Source of the DNA: Deltaproteobacteria bacterium
GTDB lineage: Bacteria; Myxococcota_A; Polyangia; JAAYKL01
DNA length: 6,011 nucleotides
Assembly (NCBI GenBank): GCA_011389755.1
Contig: JAABTR010000027.1
Coordinates: 1-6,011 of the forward strand
Reading direction: 5' to 3'
In this document: positions 5,635-6,011 of the stretch, in pieces
Layout of the letters: every line of letters begins with the position of its first letter
Numbering within the stretch: the first letter of the stretch is position 1
The notes under the pieces: model-generated
Database searches by the model: none
Told to the model about the DNA's origin: nothing
Seen by the model: the letters and a program-made list of their open reading frames with translations, nothing else
Translations under genes and position numbers: made by a program

Positions 5635-5640
5635 ATAGCC

Positions 5641-6011
5641 ATGTTCCAAACACGCTCAAGACACGGATTCGCCACGGCGATAATGATGATAACGTGCATC
5701 TCCTACCTGATGGGCTGCACGAGCTGTAACAGCAAAGCCAAAACCCCGAAGATGAGCACGGGGGAGGACGTGAAGAAAACCCAGATTCAAGAACTCACTC
5801 AAGAACGCTCGATGACGAACCAAAAGATCGCCCAAAAAATAGAGGACAACTTGAAAAGGGACGCCGCCGTCGACGCAGCAGCCATCTCCCTCACCGTCAT
5901 AGACGGCATCGCGACCCTTGACGGCAAGCAGAGTAGCTACACCGCCAAGCATCGCGCCGAGCTTATCGCCGAGACCGTGCGAGGGGTCCGCTCGGTCATC
6001 AACCAGATCGA
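5641..6011 (+). CDS. BON-domain lipoprotein (3' end outside window)
   Basis: The visible 123 residues begin with a lipoprotein signal: R5 and R7, hydrophobic 10-24, and lipobox L23-M24-G25-C26. Cys26 would be acylated; the following Thr-Ser does not suggest inner-membrane retention, so an outer-membrane anchor facing the periplasm is inferred. A charged Lys/Glu/Gln-rich spacer (about 31-58) leads to a BON domain from about 59: MTNQKIAQKIEDNL helix, ISLTVIDGIATLDGKQ strand-turn, and a helix ending GVRSVINQI. That ending is shared with BON 1 of the upstream protein (GVRSVIDRL). The gene starts 63 nt after the six-BON stop with no terminator between, so co-transcription is likely. Its total length and any further BON domains lie past the right edge. 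Confidence 0.88.
   Translation, partial: MFQTRSRHGFATAIMMITCISYLMGCTSCNSKAKTPKMSTGEDVKKTQIQELTQERSMTNQKIAQKIEDNLKRDAAVDAAAISLTVIDGIATLDGKQSSYTAKHRAELIAETVRGVRSVINQI

Overview
The window is high-GC bacterial DNA. Two lipoprotein signals, a secreted protein made of BON domains and a -24/-12 (sigma-54) promoter point to a Gram-negative, and the gene style (Asp-rich linkers, lectin plus DNRLRE lipoprotein, sigma-54 control) would fit a deltaproteobacterial or myxobacterial-type genome. That lineage guess is inference. There is no tRNA, rRNA, CRISPR array, integrase or transposase in view.

Layout. Positions 1-1205 (minus strand) carry the 5' 401 codons of a large surface lipoprotein that runs off the left edge: lipobox, bulb-type lectin repeats, a DNRLRE-type beta-sandwich, an Asp-rich linker and the start of a third domain. 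Positions 1206-1791 hold no intact gene. They contain this lipoprotein's promoter, a decayed and doubly truncated copy of the same third domain (1316-1558) flanked by an imperfect inverted repeat, and possible promoter and hairpin elements ahead of the next gene. Positions 1792-2529 (plus) encode a class I SAM-dependent methyltransferase. It converges, with a 12-nt gap, on an AAA_21/RecF-like ATPase at 2542-3642 (minus).

Positions 3643-4044 are a roughly 400-nt divergent control region with a near-consensus sigma-54 promoter pointing right. It drives a gene for a secreted protein with six BON domains (4045-5577), followed after 63 nt by a BON-domain lipoprotein gene cut by the right edge (5641-6011).

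How the genes fit together. The best-supported functional unit is the BON pair: a periplasmic six-BON protein and a probable outer-membrane BON lipoprotein with matched ribosome-binding sites, apparently one operon under sigma-54 control. This suggests a regulated envelope-maintenance or stress function. The lectin lipoprotein belongs to the cell surface. The methyltransferase and ATPase are convergent, so they are not an operon, and nothing in the sequence proves a shared job or a defence role. No clearly new multi-gene system is visible. The most unusual items are the sigma-54-driven poly-BON operon and the decayed duplicate of the lipoprotein's C-terminal domain.
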